Assembly: GCA_947623455.1 (NCBI GenBank)
Contig: OX392532.1
Coordinates: 1,984,001 to 2,048,000, forward strand
Reading direction: 5' to 3'
DNA from: Mimachlamys varia
Lineage: Eukaryota > Mollusca > Bivalvia > Pectinida > Pectinidae
DNA: 64,000 nucleotides
Shown: piece after piece, positions 49,850 to 61,900 of the stretch
Layout: each line of letters opens with the position of its first letter
Position numbering within the stretch: position 1 is the stretch's first letter
Translations under genes and position numbers: made by a program
Notes under the pieces: generated by a model
Databases searched by the model: none
The model's input: only the letters and a program-made list of their open reading frames with translations
What the model was told of the DNA's origin: nothing

Positions 49850-50014
49850 GTAAGCGCGCGAGGGGTCTTGTTATTGGAGGAAACCGGAGTACCCGGAGAA
49901 AACCCACGTGGTTGGGAAGGTGACCCAATACCATTTCACGTCCGGCGGGGAATCGAACCCCGGCCGCCTTGGTGCAAGGCAAGTGCGCTATCTACTGCAC
50001 CACCCGACCGCACA
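49850..50014 (-). mobile_element. tRNA-derived SINE, well preserved
   Basis: On the minus strand: GGTCGGGTGGTGCAGTAGAT then AGCGC (A-box region), GGTTCGATTCC (B box, complement of 49949-49959), then GTGGGTTTTCTCCGGGTACT and CCGGTTTCCTCC, the shared central domain seen in several metazoan SINE families. It lies just past the Gla/TSP gene. Confidence 0.8.
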
Positions 50015-50164
50015 AAATAGATCTCGCTATAGCTTTACAATAATGATACCTACTGATTTCATGGATGATGCCAATCTTTATATATATATGACATACTATA
50101 TAGCGGAATTTCGATATTTAAATATGTAAATATGACTGATAATTCATACGAAGCTGAATTTGCG

Positions 50165-50985
50165 CTAATTTGGACAGAAAAACAAAAACAGGTCAGCTAA
50201 GAGTGCAGTACAGTTTGTTCTAATGGGAATGCCAACAGTCTGCTGGAAACTCCAAACTCAACAAAAATATTGTCAACCAACAATTAAATCATTTGCACTA
50301 TATCTTTCTTAGTATATTTCATCTTAGCTGTTGTTTGTGTTTTACGTTTTCACAGAATGATCCACGAATAAGATAGCTCACTACATATTGTACATGGTCT
50401 GTTAACAATATATGTTTATGGTCGTCTTTTTTGGAAAAGAAAGCTCTAATAGTGAGAGATCTAAGACGCTCTTTCATTTTTCGTATGAGGTTTAGCAGTG
50501 TGTAGGGTAAAAAATCAAATGTTTTGTTCGAAAAAAACATTTTATGGATGGGGGATGGGGTGCTCACGATTGATAAAAAGATCTTTCGAGTTTTTCAAAA
50601 TCCACATCCCATTAATTCCACTCTTAGAGTAACCAGTGTTGCAATCAGATTCCGTGAAGCCCTGATTTAATGGTACTAAGAATGGTGGTAAGAAGTTTTG
50701 ATAAAGGCTTTGTCGAGCAATTAGCAGAGCCAACGATAAAGGTTGTTTTTAAATACGTATATTGTGTTGTTGAGGTATCAAATAAAGGCGAGGTAGGTCA
50801 GCGTCTTGTTCATTAACCGGTATCTTGACAGATTGTGAAACTGAAACATGGTTAGATAGTATTCTATCTTTCAAAAAAACGGTCAATGTGTATATAGGGT
50901 TACCTTGGTTATCAAGCAGACCCAGTGTTGTTTTTATAGCAATAAATGTAATAGCGTTTGCAAACAATTATCAAGATATTTGATG
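50165..50985 (-). pseudogene. Penelope-like reverse transcriptase, 3' piece
   Basis: The minus strand reads LGLLDNQGNPIYTLTVFLKD, DADLPRLYLIPQQHN, CNTGYSKSGINGMWILKNSK, then KERLRSLTIRAFFSKKDDHK, and near 50230 GIPIRTNCTALLADLF. These are the family blocks LDLPxLYWIPKLHK, GxNxMWILKNSK and GIPMGTNCAPLLADLFL. Frameshifts and stops break it. Confidence 0.8.
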
Positions 50986-51029
50986 CTTTGCTGTATGATG
51001 CAGTTTAATTCATGTTTTTAGTAACTATC

Positions 51030-51402
51030 TATTACTCAATTTAAAAGGTGCAGCATATGTATGTGTTACATCATCTTTCATGATAGAAGGTGGCACTCTG
51101 CTTCACCGATGTTTGCCGGAGCCTCCATAGCCACTATATATTATCTCATTTGAGTAGTGGTACGGTATATAATATACACATTTTCGTAGTACACGATTTG
51201 AAATTATACAGAACTAGTTTACTTTTACTTCTAAATTCATAAAATAAAGGGATTTTACGCATCTGACGCTTCAGCTTCTACATTAGTTTAGAAGTTTTGG
51301 ATTCTCACCTTTAGGCCCCTGGCATCACTGACGAGTCCCAGGAGGACGAAACAGCTGTATGATGCAGTTTAATTCATTTTTTTCCGGCATTCTGTATATA
51401 TT
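51030..51402 (+). mobile_element. Hammerhead-bearing repeat, copy 3
   Basis: Starts with AAAAGGTGCAGCATATGTAT then GTGTTACATCATC, runs about 280 bp to the ribozyme and ends in AATTCATTTTTTTCCGGCAT then TCTGTATATA, where a palindrome has inserted. The start word recurs at 52018-52048 on the far side, as expected for a direct-repeat-bounded unit inserted in a Penelope element. Confidence 0.6.
51322..51365 (+). ncRNA. Type I hammerhead ribozyme, complete
   Basis: Stem I GCATCA (51322-51327) pairs perfectly with TGATGC (51360-51365). Core CTGACGA (51328-51334), stem II GTCC-CAGGA-GGAC (51335-51347), GAAA (51348-51351), stem III ACAG/CTGT, cleavage expected after GTA at 51359. Every invariant base is present. 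Confidence 0.85.
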
Positions 51403-51565
51403 TAAGCATTGAACTGTTACCAGATGTAGTATACAGTCCATATGAATACAATTTGGGTGACAGATAAATAGAATGTCGCCCGTTAGGGCGACATGATTAT
51501 TTATCTGTCACCCAAATTGTATTCATATCGACTCTATACTACATCTGGTAACAGTTCAATGCTTA
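51403..51565. mobile_element. Long near-perfect palindrome (foldback MITE)
   Basis: Arms TAAGCATTGAACTGTTACCA... and the complement pair over about 75 bp around a second small hairpin TGTCGCCCGTTAGGGCGACA. Confidence 0.85.
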
Positions 51566-51670
51566 TATTTACATTTCCGATAATTTTAAAATTTGCCTGT
51601 ATCTATATCTTTGGGATAAAGCCGGTAAACGTTCTCCTTTTTTCAATGTGTGTTTCTTTACTGGAAGAGT

Positions 51671-51915
51671 CTGATTTAAATCAATATCATCTTAGCTATT
51701 GACTCAAAGTCATTATTCATGTTATCTGAGGCGGAGTGCAAAGCGTTGACGTAACGTAGTCCAACATGGCGTCAGAAATGACGTCACAATAACCTGATTT
51801 AAATCAGTGTCATCTGAGCGATTGATTCAAAGCCATCATACATGCTATCTGAGGCGGAGTGCAAAGCTTTGATATAACATAGTCCAACATGGCGTCATAA
51901 ATAACGTCATGTGAT
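51671..51915 (+). repeat. Two tandem units of about 123 bp
   Basis: CTGATTTAAATCA is followed by TATCTGAGGCGGAGTGCAAA and GTCCAACATGGCGTCA in both units. Confidence 0.8.
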
Positions 51916-52018
51916 GTTGATTGCAAATTGTAGTATACAGTGTCATATATTACAATTTGGTTTAGTAATGTTATATAGGCAAAGGCAACACAGAATGTAA
52001 ATATTACTAAATTTAAAG

Positions 52019-52475
52019 TGCAGCATATATGTGTGTTACGGCATATCTTTGCAGACACAACCACATACTTATTATTTAGATCGTTGAATATTCGAACATC
52101 AGGGTCAACAAATATCGACTTGTGTTTAATTTTCATTTTGTAACGCAAATTGTTCATTCTTTTCTGAATAGAGGACCTGATATACTTCCCCCAATCTGAA
52201 AGTGAATCCAATTCAGCATGTTCACGTATAGACCATTGTCTGCCATAATCTTCCACCGAGTCCATAAGAATCTTGAAATTCACATTCTAATTGCTGGATA
52301 GAGTCACTCGATATATAGAACCTTTCACGAAAAGCTCTCGTAGCTTCATTTTGGAGATAATATTAAGATTACCAGTTACCATGTGACCAGCTGGTCCATA
52401 GCAATATTGAGATAAAGAACATGAACATGCTGAAGGAGGGGTCATTCTTAAGTTATCTATGTTCAATTGTGTCAA
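52019..52475 (-). pseudogene. Penelope-like element, 5' piece, one nonsense codon
   Basis: The minus strand reads QLNIDNLRMTPPSACSCSLS, GPAGHMVTGNLNI, then a TAG where the family has Trp, then NFKILMDSVEDYGRQWSIRE, SDWGKYIRSSIQKRMNNLRY and NKYVVVSA. The frame stays open across the TAG, so it is a young break. At 52019 it is cut by the hammerhead-type repeat; the rest continues at 50985. Confidence 0.8.
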
Positions 52476-53983
52476 TGTTTGCTTATAAAGTATTATTAAC
52501 TAATAGTATCTTAACTTGAAATAACAACTTAATATCAAAAACACAAAAGAAATTGAAAAATTGTCAAAAAGTATCAAAAGCAGATAGGACTTGCCGAAAC
52601 ATTTCATGTCATTGTTTGCTTTATCCGTTTGTACATTTGATTTATAATATTGTAATAATTTTTATAATAATGTATGTTTAAATTTGTGGTTATATTGTTA
52701 AAACTGTTAAATTTATGTTGCTTCGTCATGGAAACCGATGAGTCAATAGACTCGATGTTAATAAAGAAATTGAACTTATAGATACTGAAGGTGACAATAC
52801 AACTATTAAATGGCTTGTCGGGCCTTAATTATGTGTGTGAGCTAACAAAAGTTCACCTACTGTCAATACAGTGTGTCATAAGTCGACATCGGCTCAGTTT
52901 TTAATGATATTATAATGTATATTGTGTGTCAATTGGTGAATTGAACATGTGACATTTTGATAAAATTGCATTGCTTACTATATTGCACATATCGTGCGAC
53001 ACACCAAAATTTCTGTCCGGTATGCGCATTGCTACCTTAGGACCTGATACGTGTATGTACGTTTTTTTGTATGTAAATTATGAAAAACTTTTTCGTTAAT
53101 TAAACACCGTTTTATAAAGCTGGCATTTCATCTTCTAATACCAGAGAAAACATTTTCTTAAATTATGTTTGCTATACTTAGTCTATGTCATCCATTAATG
53201 ACTTATTTTCCTTATAAATTTTAATTTGAACATTTTCAAAATGCCTTTCCTCACCTCAGCTGACATAAACCCTACGCCGTCACTATAGGGAATACTTAAT
53301 TACGCTACTTGAGACGACACCGTGGGTCAGATCTTGCTATTGAAAAATTAGCTTTGTTTTGATTGATTTATTATTATTTTTAAAATGAATTTGGCAGTTC
53401 AAGAATATTGATTTCGACAACCAAGGGTACAATGCAAATATAACGTTCTAGACAGGATCATTGCAGAGGCCAAAACTATCTTCCTACTTTATTTTGTACG
53501 TGACGTGACTAAGACCTCGTTTAAAGCAAAATCAACTCCAAATAGTGAATGGTGACACCACTCTGAACAAAATCTGGATAACTTCATTGATCGGAAAAAC
53601 GGGATATCGATGTTGTCCCCGAACAGATTGTATAACGTATTATGGATACAAATGAATCATTCATTGGTTATGATGTACAAACTGATATATACATGTATAC
53701 GAAGGTAATTTCGACACTGTACTGCATATTTGAATGCCATGACAATGGACGGGTTTCTGGGCGATACAATCATTGATCCCCTTTATAGAATCCCCAATGA
53801 ATATTTATACTTTAAATAAATTACCATCATTACATTATTTGTGTTTGTATTACTTTCATTCAACAACACGTATTATATAGGGAATGTACCATTGATGCTG
53901 TAAATGGAAACTGAGAAAAAATTGCTCTCTTTCCTTCTTGGCTTCTTTTATTTTTAATTCAGATGTTGAGATTCTTCCATTAT

Positions 53984-53984
<1 letters not shown>
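52476..53984. other. Intergenic, nothing recognised
   Basis: AT-rich sequence without open frames, repeats or RNA genes that I can identify. Confidence 0.5.
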
Positions 53985-54014
<30 letters not shown>

Positions 54015-54420
54015 TTGTTTATTAAAGTGCCATACATCACAATTACATCATACAAGCATCATAGTTACACAGTATAAACCATATAGTTAAATAGCGGTGA
54101 TCAGTTATCTAAACGGTATTCAAAATATCCTAATACGTTATATAAAACCAATATACCTATCACAGATTCCAATCCAGAGAGCAGGTGATTGGGACAGCCC
54201 CTACCTAACAAGCTCTCTGAGATTGTACTTACAAATTATATATATAATAAAAGTACAGAATCTCTTTAAAAGATTATTACAACAGTATTGGTTAATCTGA
54301 ATGATTTGAAAGATTATAAATATATAATTTTCTATCTCTACAATACAGAAGAATGCAGGTTTCCAAGGGTTTGGGAGCCCCATACCAGCGAGGTTTGCTA
54401 AATTCACTCTATCTAGTAGC
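53985..54420 (-). mobile_element. Probable LINE 3' end with (ATTG)n tail
   Basis: On the minus strand GTGATGTATGGCACTTTAAT then AAACAA is followed by seven ATTG units. The sequence before it (54100-54420) has no clear protein. Confidence 0.45.
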
Positions 54421-55910
54421 TACATGTAAATAAAATTTAACGGAATATTATTTAAAAATACTGATTATAATATATATATAAGGTATCACCTAAACCAACC
54501 AACTACAAAAGAAAAAAACGACCGAAGAAAGGTCTGGGAATATTCATGTTACATTGTGGCTAGAGTACTATATAAAAAGAATTTTGACAGTCTTTTACTG
54601 GTACATATATATACGTCCTTGAATAGATTAACTCCATTAAAACTCTCTGGAGTTTAAAAAATCTGCTTTTTATAGCATGTTTAAGAAATTCTAAAGGGGA
54701 AATTTAATAGCAAAAAAACAACATTTAAATGTGTTCGAATAATTTACTTGGTAATTATTAACATACGTATTTTATGTTATGCACATTGATTTCATTAAAA
54801 CATACTAAACAAACCGTGTATTTATTGCCTATTTACTGAGAATGACACTGTGATAAGCCGTACAGACAAAGTATATTGTAAGTGGTTATCAGGGTTCTAC
54901 ACTTGTACATGTCTCACATATACGTCCCTGATATAATATACAATCCTTTGACAAATATGTGTGATGCCATAGTTCTTTGTTTTATTTTCCAATTCCCGAT
55001 ATCCAGGGGTTACGATCACCTTTTTAAAGCAAATGTGAATGTAACCCCAGGATATCGAGGATGTAGTTTCCCGTACTTAATGCTATTCACGAGTTTAATT
55101 AAATAGTACAGTAGTGAAATAAATGTTAAAATTCGTCTTTTTCTTGACCAAAAACTGAATGGGAAAACCCCCCCTTTCCCCGATTCTCACATGGTCTCTT
55201 AAAAGATCATTCTAACGCTATGTTTCATACATACTATCACTGCATTTAACAAAAAGTGTTCAATGTGCTAATCAAGGTGAGGTTAGATAATATGAATACT
55301 AGAGTATAAATGCTTATGTTCACCAATTTCTTTCCTCTTTTTTTTATAATTTTGTTGTTATTATTATTATTATTTGGATGTATCTCTAATTATTTTAGTA
55401 GACGTTACCACGAAAGTAGTAAATCTAATAAGTATATACGAAAAAGTGATGAAAATGCACCAAGTATTTGAATATATTCAAAAAAATTATTTCGGAGATA
55501 GTGTACAATATGTACATTTACAGTAGTTGTAGACCTTCTGAATTACAATGTGATATCGACCACAATTTTTTTCTCTGTTAAAAACATTTTTACATCTTCT
55601 ACTACACGTGCATTTTCCTTCTCACACCCCTCTGTTAACTTTGTGATAAAAAATATATTGTACCTACACGTGTATCTAGCTTACTTCGAGCTCAGCTATA
55701 TTCCGGATATTTTACCCGGTGTCTGTTTAAAATGTATAATGTACATGCATCTTATAAACGCTTAAAACGGTCACATAACACCGTGTATAGGTAAACGACA
55801 GAGATCTCCGATAAAAACGTCGTGAAATGTCGTGAGATGACACCACACTGTAGGCAATCGCCTATGTTTTGTGATTTGTTTTAGTCGGGTACATATAAAG
55901 CGGTTTCAGT
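54421..55910. other. Intergenic region upstream of ESS2
   Basis: No gene is seen. The ESS2 promoter should lie at the right end. TATAAAG at 55894 is too close to the ATG (55911) to be a normal TATA box. Confidence 0.4.
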
Positions 55911-58900
55911 ATGGCTCTTCAAAAAGCAAACGACCTAACTGTTGCTACGACAGATTCACAGCGACAAGAAAATCAGAAAAAGACAGTAAAGGTGCTTGAC
56001 GAAGAAACTTACACAAAGGTAAAAACAAATCAAGTTATACTATTGTATGTTCACCAACTGACCCTTACTGATTCACAGATATTAACATAAAGAACACAGA
56101 CTGCCCATGGCCAATAATAACAAATTCTCATCCCTACTCAAGGATAAATCTGAGTCTTAAAACCTATGGGAGAATTTGAGGGATTTAATGGGATCAGCAA
56201 AATATCTATGAGATTTTTCTGTTTAAAGTAAAACATGTTTGAATTTTTCAATGAGATTTGCAGGAAAAATATGGGTAAAATCCCCAAATCTCGCCCAAAG
56301 TGATCCCTGCCTACTTACCTACAGTGTAGGCAGAGCTCGGTAAGTCCTGGGTCCTACTTACCTACTGTGTAGGCAGAGCTCGGTAAGTCCTTGGTCCTAC
56401 TTACCTGCAGTGTAGGCAGAGCTTGGTAGGTCCTTGGTCCTACTTACCTACAGTGTAGGCAGAGCTTGGTAGGTCCTGGGTTCGAACCCTGGTCTTCCTG
56501 CTACATTTTCTCTTTCTCCTATCAGCTAGCTCTTACGAAATTGTTCAGCTTAATTGCCATTAATTTTCTTCACTGGTTATATTTCAGAATCTTGAAAATA
56601 TAATTGAAAGAGATTTCTTCCCGGATCTGCCTAAGCTCCAGTCACATACAGAATATTTTACAGCCCTGGAGAAAAATGACCTTGTCAAGCTCCGTGAGAT
56701 ACAGATGAGGAGAAACACCAATCGACCGAACACAGGCTCAAGTATAGGGTGTAGGTACAATTGTACATGTAATGTATTTTGTTATACAAACTAACAAACA
56801 AATTGTTGCCCTTATTCAGAAAGAAGTGAGTTCAATAATTTTATAAATTTGTAAATTTACATGTATGCATCAGCTTATCCATCTTTAATTATCTTCTGGA
56901 CAATCCACATTAGCCCACATTGCGAAATTAGAATGCAAACCTCATTATCTAGTTGGACTGTGGAAAACTAGTCAAACCTTGTTATCTCGAAATTGGCTTG
57001 GCTGTGTGTAACTATACAGTAGTATGAAATGGACCAGGACCAGCGAAATACTTTGAATAAAACAAAGCCTTCAGAGTTATATGAGTTTGAGATAATGAGG
57101 TTCTACTGTATCTAGACCTTTTAACACAGCTGTATTAAACCCATTTAAAGTTATTTTCCCCTCCTTTATCGCAAGTTCAACTTTCTATGTTACAGACACA
57201 ACACCAGCCACATTTGAGACTCCAGAACCGGACAGTAGACAGAAGTCACCGAAACAGCGAGAACCTGAGGCAGACTCCAACACTACAAGTAAGATACCAC
57301 TGTGTATACTGATACTTGTCAAAGCAATAAGATAGTTGTATTTTAGATGTAACTGACTGTGATGAGATCAATGTGAGTCAGAAAATTATCTATGAAACGT
57401 TTGGTTTAAGAACAAAACAGAAAAGGAATTTTGATTCTGAAATAGTAAGGGGAGTGCCAGGGGCATTAATTTAGACGTCTCAAATACGCGTAGCAAGGGA
57501 AGTGGCAGGGGCATTAGTTCAGAAGTCCTGAATAGTAAGGAGAGTGGCAGGGGCATTAGTTCAGAAGTCCTGAATAATACGGGGAGTGGCAGGGGCTTTA
57601 GTTCAGAAGTCCTGAATAGTAAGGAGAGTGACAGGGGCATTAGTTCAGAAGTCCTTAATAGTAAGGGGAGTGGCAGGGGCTTTAGTTCAGAAGTCCTGAA
57701 TAGTAAGGAGAGTGGCAGGGGCTTTAGTTCAGAAGTCCTGAATAGTAAGGAGAGTGGCAGAGGCATTAGTTCAGAAGTCCTTAATAGTAAGGGGAGTGGC
57801 AGAGGCATTAGTTCAGAAGTCCTTAATAGTAAGGGGAGTGGCAGTGGCATTAGTTCAGAAGTCCTGAAAAGTACGGGGAGTGGCAGGGCATTAGTTCAAA
57901 AGTAAAAAGACATGTAGATTGCATTGGTACATATTGGCCTCAAATACAATATATTGTGTTGCCTTTGACGGATGTTGGAAAGGCAGCACAAAGGCGGTTG
58001 CAGCGGCAGCAGCGGTGTCAAGAATGTTAAAATTTTGTGTTTATAGCTCTGTTTTTGACAAAACTAGCCCAACAAAACCTCAGTCAATGATGTAGTATAC
58101 ATTGTAGGTAGTAGAGTCTATACTACACTTCAAATATTCATTGATTCCTGCATTGTTGAGGTAAAATATATCAATTTCTGGACTTTGAAAAAAAAAATCA
58201 ACGTTCAAGTTTTGCATTTAGCTATTGCATATTAGGCTGTTTCTGACAAAGTATATATACTAGAGCAACCAAGTTCGGGTTCAAGGATTATCGTGGGATG
58301 TTTACCTGAATACATTACACTATTTACTTGTATTTCAATAACTTTTTATTTTTTTGTTGAAAACCTCAAATTTATTGGCTTAGAAGAAAAATAAATGATT
58401 CTTACAAAGTATGAAAGCTAGAGTCGCCAAACTTGGAGTATAGGTTTATTGTGGGATGTGTAAAATGCATATGATAATGACAAAGTGGGGTAGGCGACAC
58501 ATATAATTAAGTGTAATTCCTCTCTAAATATGGAAGTCTGCCTTTATTACAGGTACACTACCAGGGCCCCACCTACTATTACATACTTACTTTGGCAGCC
58601 ATTTTGGTATGCCACTTTAATTTTTTCAAACATGACATGAACACTGCATATTAATCTACCAAATTTCTTCATACTTGTTTGGATTGCAATCAGGCATTCA
58701 CTTTACTAAAACCATTTTTAATCCTTATCCATAGATATGTAACAAATAAACAGGAAAGTTTAATCAACCATACCTAGCTGTAATTTCCATGTATGTATTG
58801 TACAAAAGTAACAAAGTACATTATTTCAATTTCCAGAAGGTTCCATTTGCTTTCTTGCCATTTAATCTGCCTACAAAGATGTTGAATATGATTTAAACAA

Positions 58901-61900
58901 CATTAAAAACATTTTCAAAGACATAAATAGAAATATTTTATTTAAAACATTCCTTATATTAACTTTCTCCTAAATACATAATTATGTGTGGATTTTAAGG
59001 GTATATGTCTCTCTAATACCTATGTTTTGAACAATTAGACTTACTTGGAAATATGATTTAACGTCGGGTATAGTTTAAAATCAAGGATCTACTAAAAACG
59101 CATTTGCCTTTATTTCCTTAGAAATAAATAGCTTGAAACCTAATAAGGTTCCGATGCCATCATTTTGTTTTTGAAATGTATATCAGATCCATTTCCAATT
59201 TGATTTACAGAAGAAAAGGATGTTGCGGGTCTGGATAGGTTTTTGTCTAAAAACACGAGTGAAGACAATGCATCATTTGCTGAGATTCTGGAGGAGACCC
59301 AGAAACAACAGAGAGAGAAACATGCCTGGCTGTACGAAAACGAAAAAGACAGAGCAACGGTACGTAAAACACCGACAGGTTTTCGTGTTGAATAATGGCA
59401 TAGATAAGTTTCTGGATCAGTATACGAAACAAATGTGACAGAACTTTTTTTTACTTTTCCACACTAAATGGACACCGGTTCTTGGCAGATTTCCTCATTT
59501 TTACTTAAATGTGACAGTAAATTACATTGAGTTTTGAATGAGAACAGTCTGTGAACAAATCAAAAGCAATAATTAACTGATATTACATTATCAGAATTGT
59601 GTTGAAGTGTCCGTGTCACAATTATTTCGATTGAAAGTTGTAGCCATTTTGCCTATACCGGCCGTGTTTTGGGGCCTAGAAATGCAGTACCTGTTGGCCA
59701 GTATCGATAATACTATGATGATAAGCCAGTTGATTTATTGAAAAACCTCATGAATTTAATTATAGTTTATTTCACAAGTCTGGCGGCCAATATCAATTAG
59801 AAAATTTTGTATTTTCCATCAATTTCACAGAGAGAAATTTCCAAATTTCACTTAAGTTAGATGTCCTTGCAATCATCAGTCCCACTCACACAGCTGACTG
59901 AAAGACCCAGTAGTGTTCAGAATTATATTTAATAGCCACAGCTAATTATAAACCGGCAAGCATTCCATCAGAGACCTATTAGAAATTTAAACTTATGTGT
60001 ATGTTTGAGTGGGTCAAAATGATGACTTGACTTTGCAAGGTCTGTGCATGCATTTGTGGGAGTTCAAAAAAAATCTTCCCTGGTTGAGAGTGAAGGAAAA
60101 TATTTTTTTCATGAAACTCAAGTAAGGTTAAAGAACATATCTTTATCTATCATGCATACAGTCATAAAAGTTTTAGCCCATGGCTTTTGAAAACGGCCCC
60201 CGCTTTCTTGGCTAGATGGGCCCAATGCCCCATGTCAATACAAAATCAGCTGAAGCTCTGCAGTATGTATGTATGATAGATTATATTCTTTTAAAATTGA
60301 GTAGCAAATAAATTTACATGTATACTTATAATACTAGTTTAAAGAATACTTCCCATGTGTTCATATGGCTGAGGAAGTTTTGTTACTTGAATAGCCCTGA
60401 ATATAATCTGAGATGTAAGATAACAATGAAGCCTAATTCTACTGATCTGCCACTGTAGCGTAATTTGATGAGGACATGTACATTAAGTAGGTATGTTTTT
60501 ATCACACACAAGGCCCTCCATCAAAAAAGACTATACAATAATAAATGTTCTGAAATTAAGGTTATAATATGAATTATTTGTGTAGGAGGAAAATGAGCGT
60601 TTAGCATTGCCCAGTATAGAACAGCAGGCGATAGAGGGACCACCACAAGCTGGAGCTGACTCGTGGAAGTACAAGGCCAGGAACTCACTCATGTATGTCC
60701 CTGATGGTAAGTCATCTCTCATGTATGTCCCTGATGGTAAGTCATCTCATGTATGTCCCTGATGGTAAGTCATCTCATGTATGTCCCTGATGGTAAGTCA
60801 TCTCATGTATGTCCCTGATGGTAAGTCATCTCATGTATGTCCCTGATGGTAAGTTATCTCATGTATGTCCCTGATGGTAAGTCATCTCATGTATGTCCCT
60901 GATGGTCAGTCATCTCATGTATGTCCCTGATGGTAAGTCATCTCATGTATGTCCCTGATGGTAAGTCATCTCATGTATGTCCCTGATGGTCAGTCATCTC
61001 ATGTATGTCCCTGATGGTAAGTCATCTCATATATGTCCCTGATGGTAAGTCATCTCATGTATGTCCCTGATGGTCAGTCATCTCATGTATGTCCCTGATG
61101 GTCAGTCATCTCTCATGTATGTCCCTGATGGTAAGTCATCTCTCATGTATGTCCCTGATGGTAAGTCATCTCATGTATATATAGACGGACCACCACAAGC
61201 TGGAGCCGACTCGTGGAAGTACAAGGCCAGGAACTCACTCATGTATGTCCCTGATGGTAAGTCATCTCTCTTGTATATACAGACCAACCACCACAAGCTG
61301 GAGCCGACTTGTGGAAGTACAAGGCCAGGAACTCACTCATGTATGTCCCTGATGGTAAGTCATCTCTCTTGTATATATAGACCAACCACCACAAGCTGTA
61401 GCCGACTCGTGGAAGTACAAGGCCAGGAACTCACTCATGTATGTCCCTGATGGTAAGTCATCTCTCATGTATGTCCCTGATGGTAAGTCATCTCATGTAT
61501 ATATAGACGGACCACCACAAGCTGTAGCCGACTTGTGGAAGTACAAGGCCAGGAACTCACTCATGTATGTCCCTGATGGTAAGTCATTGTAATAAAAGTC
61601 AGAGAAGATCAATTAAACTTGAATCAAATCATCAACAAAGGAAAGATTTACAAGGGAACCCTTGCAAAAATACAAGAGAATAAGACCAGGTGTTCAGGAA
61701 GAGTAAGCGTCTTCAGCTTCATCTATGACTGCCGCCATGTAAAAATCATCAAACCGAGAACCGAGTCATCATTCTCAATCACAATACGTTAGCACACTAA
61801 TGAGCGTATTTAAAAAGGTTTATATCCATATCATTGTTAACACAACAGGTTGGAGAAGCAGGGAGGTTTCTATGTTGATATTTTACAAAAGAAAGTATAC

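Noticed and set aside
55894..55900. TATAAAG as the ESS2 TATA box
   Set aside because: Only about 10-17 nt before the ATG, which leaves no room for a normal start site and leader.
57386..57850. 154-codon Leu/Pro/Ser repeat frame on the minus strand
   Set aside because: Antisense of the 42-bp minisatellite inside an ESS2 intron.
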